This document shows, piece by piece, positions 6,695 through 7,530 of a DNA stretch of 7,530 nt. The DNA is from Planctomycetota bacterium. GTDB lineage: Bacteria > Planctomycetota > UBA8108 > UBA1146 > JAJFFE01. Position 1 is the stretch's first letter; each line of letters begins with the position of its first letter. The notes beneath the pieces are model-generated. The model was not told the origin of the DNA and made no database searches. It saw only the letters and a list, made by a program, of their open reading frames with translations. The stretch is from NCBI GenBank assembly GCA_020425835.1, contig JAGQRC010000153.1:1-7530 (forward strand). Reading direction: 5' to 3'. Both the position numbers and the translations under genes were made by a program.

Positions 6695-7530
6695 CGCCCT
6701 CCGGGAGGACCGGAACCGGGACCGCCTCCAGGACCTTTCGGATGATGTCATGACGGCTGACGCCGGCGTACTCGTTCTGCGGATTCAGGATCAGTCGGTG
6801 GGCCAATACGGGGAGTGCCACGGACTTCACGGAGTCCGGAGTCACGTACGATTCTCCAGAAATGAAGGCAAACGCCTGGGCCGCGAGCATCAAGGCCACG
6901 CTTCCCCGCGGGCTGGCACCGAGTCGGACGTCGGGGTGCTCCCGCGTTCGCCGCACGAGATCCACCGCGTAGTTGCGCACCTCCTCGCTCACCGGAAGGT
7001 CACGCACCTGCCCTTGCAGCTCTGTCACCTCTTCGATGTCGAGCACCGGCTCGAGGCGAGTCACCGGAGGCTCGTGGATGTGCGACGACACGATGTCTCG
7101 CTCGGCACTCTCGGAGGGATACCCGATCTCCAGGCGCATGAGAAAGCGGTCGATCTGTGCCTCGGGAAGCGGAAACGTCCCCTCGAGTTCGATCGGGTTC
7201 TGGGTCGCGAGAACCATGAAGAACCCCGAGAGGCTTCGGGTCACGCCATCGACCGTGACCTGCCTCTCCTCCATCGCCTCGAGGAGACTCGACTGAGTCT
7301 TCGGCGAGGTTCGGTTCACCTCGTCGGCCAGGAGGACCTCAGTGAAGACCGGTCCGGGCATGAACTCGAACTGCTCGAGCTTCGGGTGGTACACGGAGAC
7401 CCCGGTGACGTCCGACGGCAACATGTCGGGCGTGAACTGAATGCGCTTGAACCGCGCATTGCGAATCGAAAGCGCGATCGACTTGGCCAGATTGGTCTTC
7501 CCCAGACCCGGGGCGTCCTCGATCAAGACG
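6687..7530 (-). CDS. MoxR-family AAA+ ATPase, N-terminus outside window
   Basis: The frame is open to the right edge, giving 280 residues; about 40 N-terminal residues are probably missing (complete family members are usually near 320-330). A TTG codon at 7526 could be read as a start, but it lies inside the Walker A strand, so this is a truncation by the window. Visible motifs, numbered from the first complete codon: Walker A EDAPGLGKT (P7-T12), Walker B VLLADEVNR (65-73), the MoxR stretch PKTQSSLLEAMEERQVT, sensor 1 ATQNP (108-112), EGTFPLPEAQIDRF (116-129) with the arginine finger, and sensor 2 GASPRGS (204-210). The C-terminal helical lid is intact. All catalytic residues are present, so it should be an active ATPase forming ring assemblies in the cytoplasm. 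MoxR proteins act as chaperone-like remodellers of partner complexes; the downstream DUF58 and DUF4129 proteins are the likely partners. Its promoter is off the window. Confidence 0.96.
   Translation of the reverse strand, partial: VLIEDAPGLGKTNLAKSIALSIRNARFKRIQFTPDMLPSDVTGVSVYHPKLEQFEFMPGPVFTEVLLADEVNRTSPKTQSSLLEAMEERQVTVDGVTRSLSGFFMVLATQNPIELEGTFPLPEAQIDRFLMRLEIGYPSESAERDIVSSHIHEPPVTRLEPVLDIEEVTELQGQVRDLPVSEEVRNYAVDLVRRTREHPDVRLGASPRGSVALMLAAQAFAFISGESYVTPDSVKSVALPVLAHRLILNPQNEYAGVSRHDIIRKVLEAVPVPVLPEGDG
6698..6708 (-). promoter_or_regulatory. DUF58 ribosome binding site inside a CCTCC-G-GGAGG inverted repeat
   Basis: The GGAGG core (minus strand, 6702-6698) is only 3 bases from the DUF58 ATG and is preceded, one base away, by its own complement CCTCC (6708-6704). 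A small hairpin could hide the site until a ribosome translating MoxR opens it. The short spacing is unusual and also argues that initiation depends on re-initiation from MoxR. Confidence 0.5.

Noticed and set aside
6695..6751. Upstream ATG start for the DUF58 protein
   Set aside because: The extra 19 residues are Arg/Ser-rich out-of-frame reading of the MoxR C-terminus; the overlapping ATG at 6694 is the usual arrangement.
1..7530. Search for tRNA, rRNA, CRISPR, transposon ends or phage genes
   Set aside because: No cloverleaf-like, regularly spaced repeat or transposase-like sequence was seen by reading; the window is almost entirely protein-coding.

Overview
The window is GC-rich bacterial DNA with five protein-coding genes, two of them cut by the window edges. 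Four lie on the minus strand and one on the plus strand. I see no RNA genes, CRISPR array, insertion sequence or phage genes. The secreted LamG/Ig protein ending in a paired EF-hand (dockerin-type) module, the MoxR-DUF58-DUF4129 gene order and the DUF6702-like fragment together suggest a planctomycete or a similar large-genome environmental bacterium. That placement is inference from domain style, not a phylogenetic result.

Layout from left to right: (1) positions 1-361, plus strand, the C-terminal end of a probable DUF6702-like small secreted protein. (2) 363-2849, minus strand, a secreted 828-residue protein with LamG, Ig-like, LamG, Ig and Ig domains and a C-terminal dockerin-like calcium-binding module. 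Its stop codon is separated from that of gene 1 by a single base. (3) 2850-3163, a 314-base intergenic stretch with no gene and one imperfect 19-base direct repeat. (4) 3164-5371, minus strand, an eight-helix membrane protein with a very long acidic and Pro/Ser/Gly-rich extracytoplasmic linker and a cytoplasmic DUF4129 domain. (5) 5423-6694, minus strand, a DUF58 protein with two N-terminal membrane helices. (6) 6687-7530, minus strand, a MoxR-family AAA+ ATPase missing its N-terminus at the window edge.

Genes 6, 5 and 4, in transcription order, form a compact operon. The MoxR stop overlaps the DUF58 start by 8 bases, and a 51-base gap follows before the membrane protein. MoxR ATPases with DUF58 partners are known as chaperone-like modules that mature or remodel protein complexes, often at the envelope. 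The usual third member is a TgpA-type membrane transglutaminase with a C-terminal DUF4129. Here the third member keeps the membrane frame and DUF4129, but its middle is low-complexity and the protein contains one cysteine, located in the cytoplasmic tail. It therefore cannot be a cysteine-type transglutaminase. This is the most interesting observation in the window. The LamG/dockerin gene is probably a separate transcription unit.
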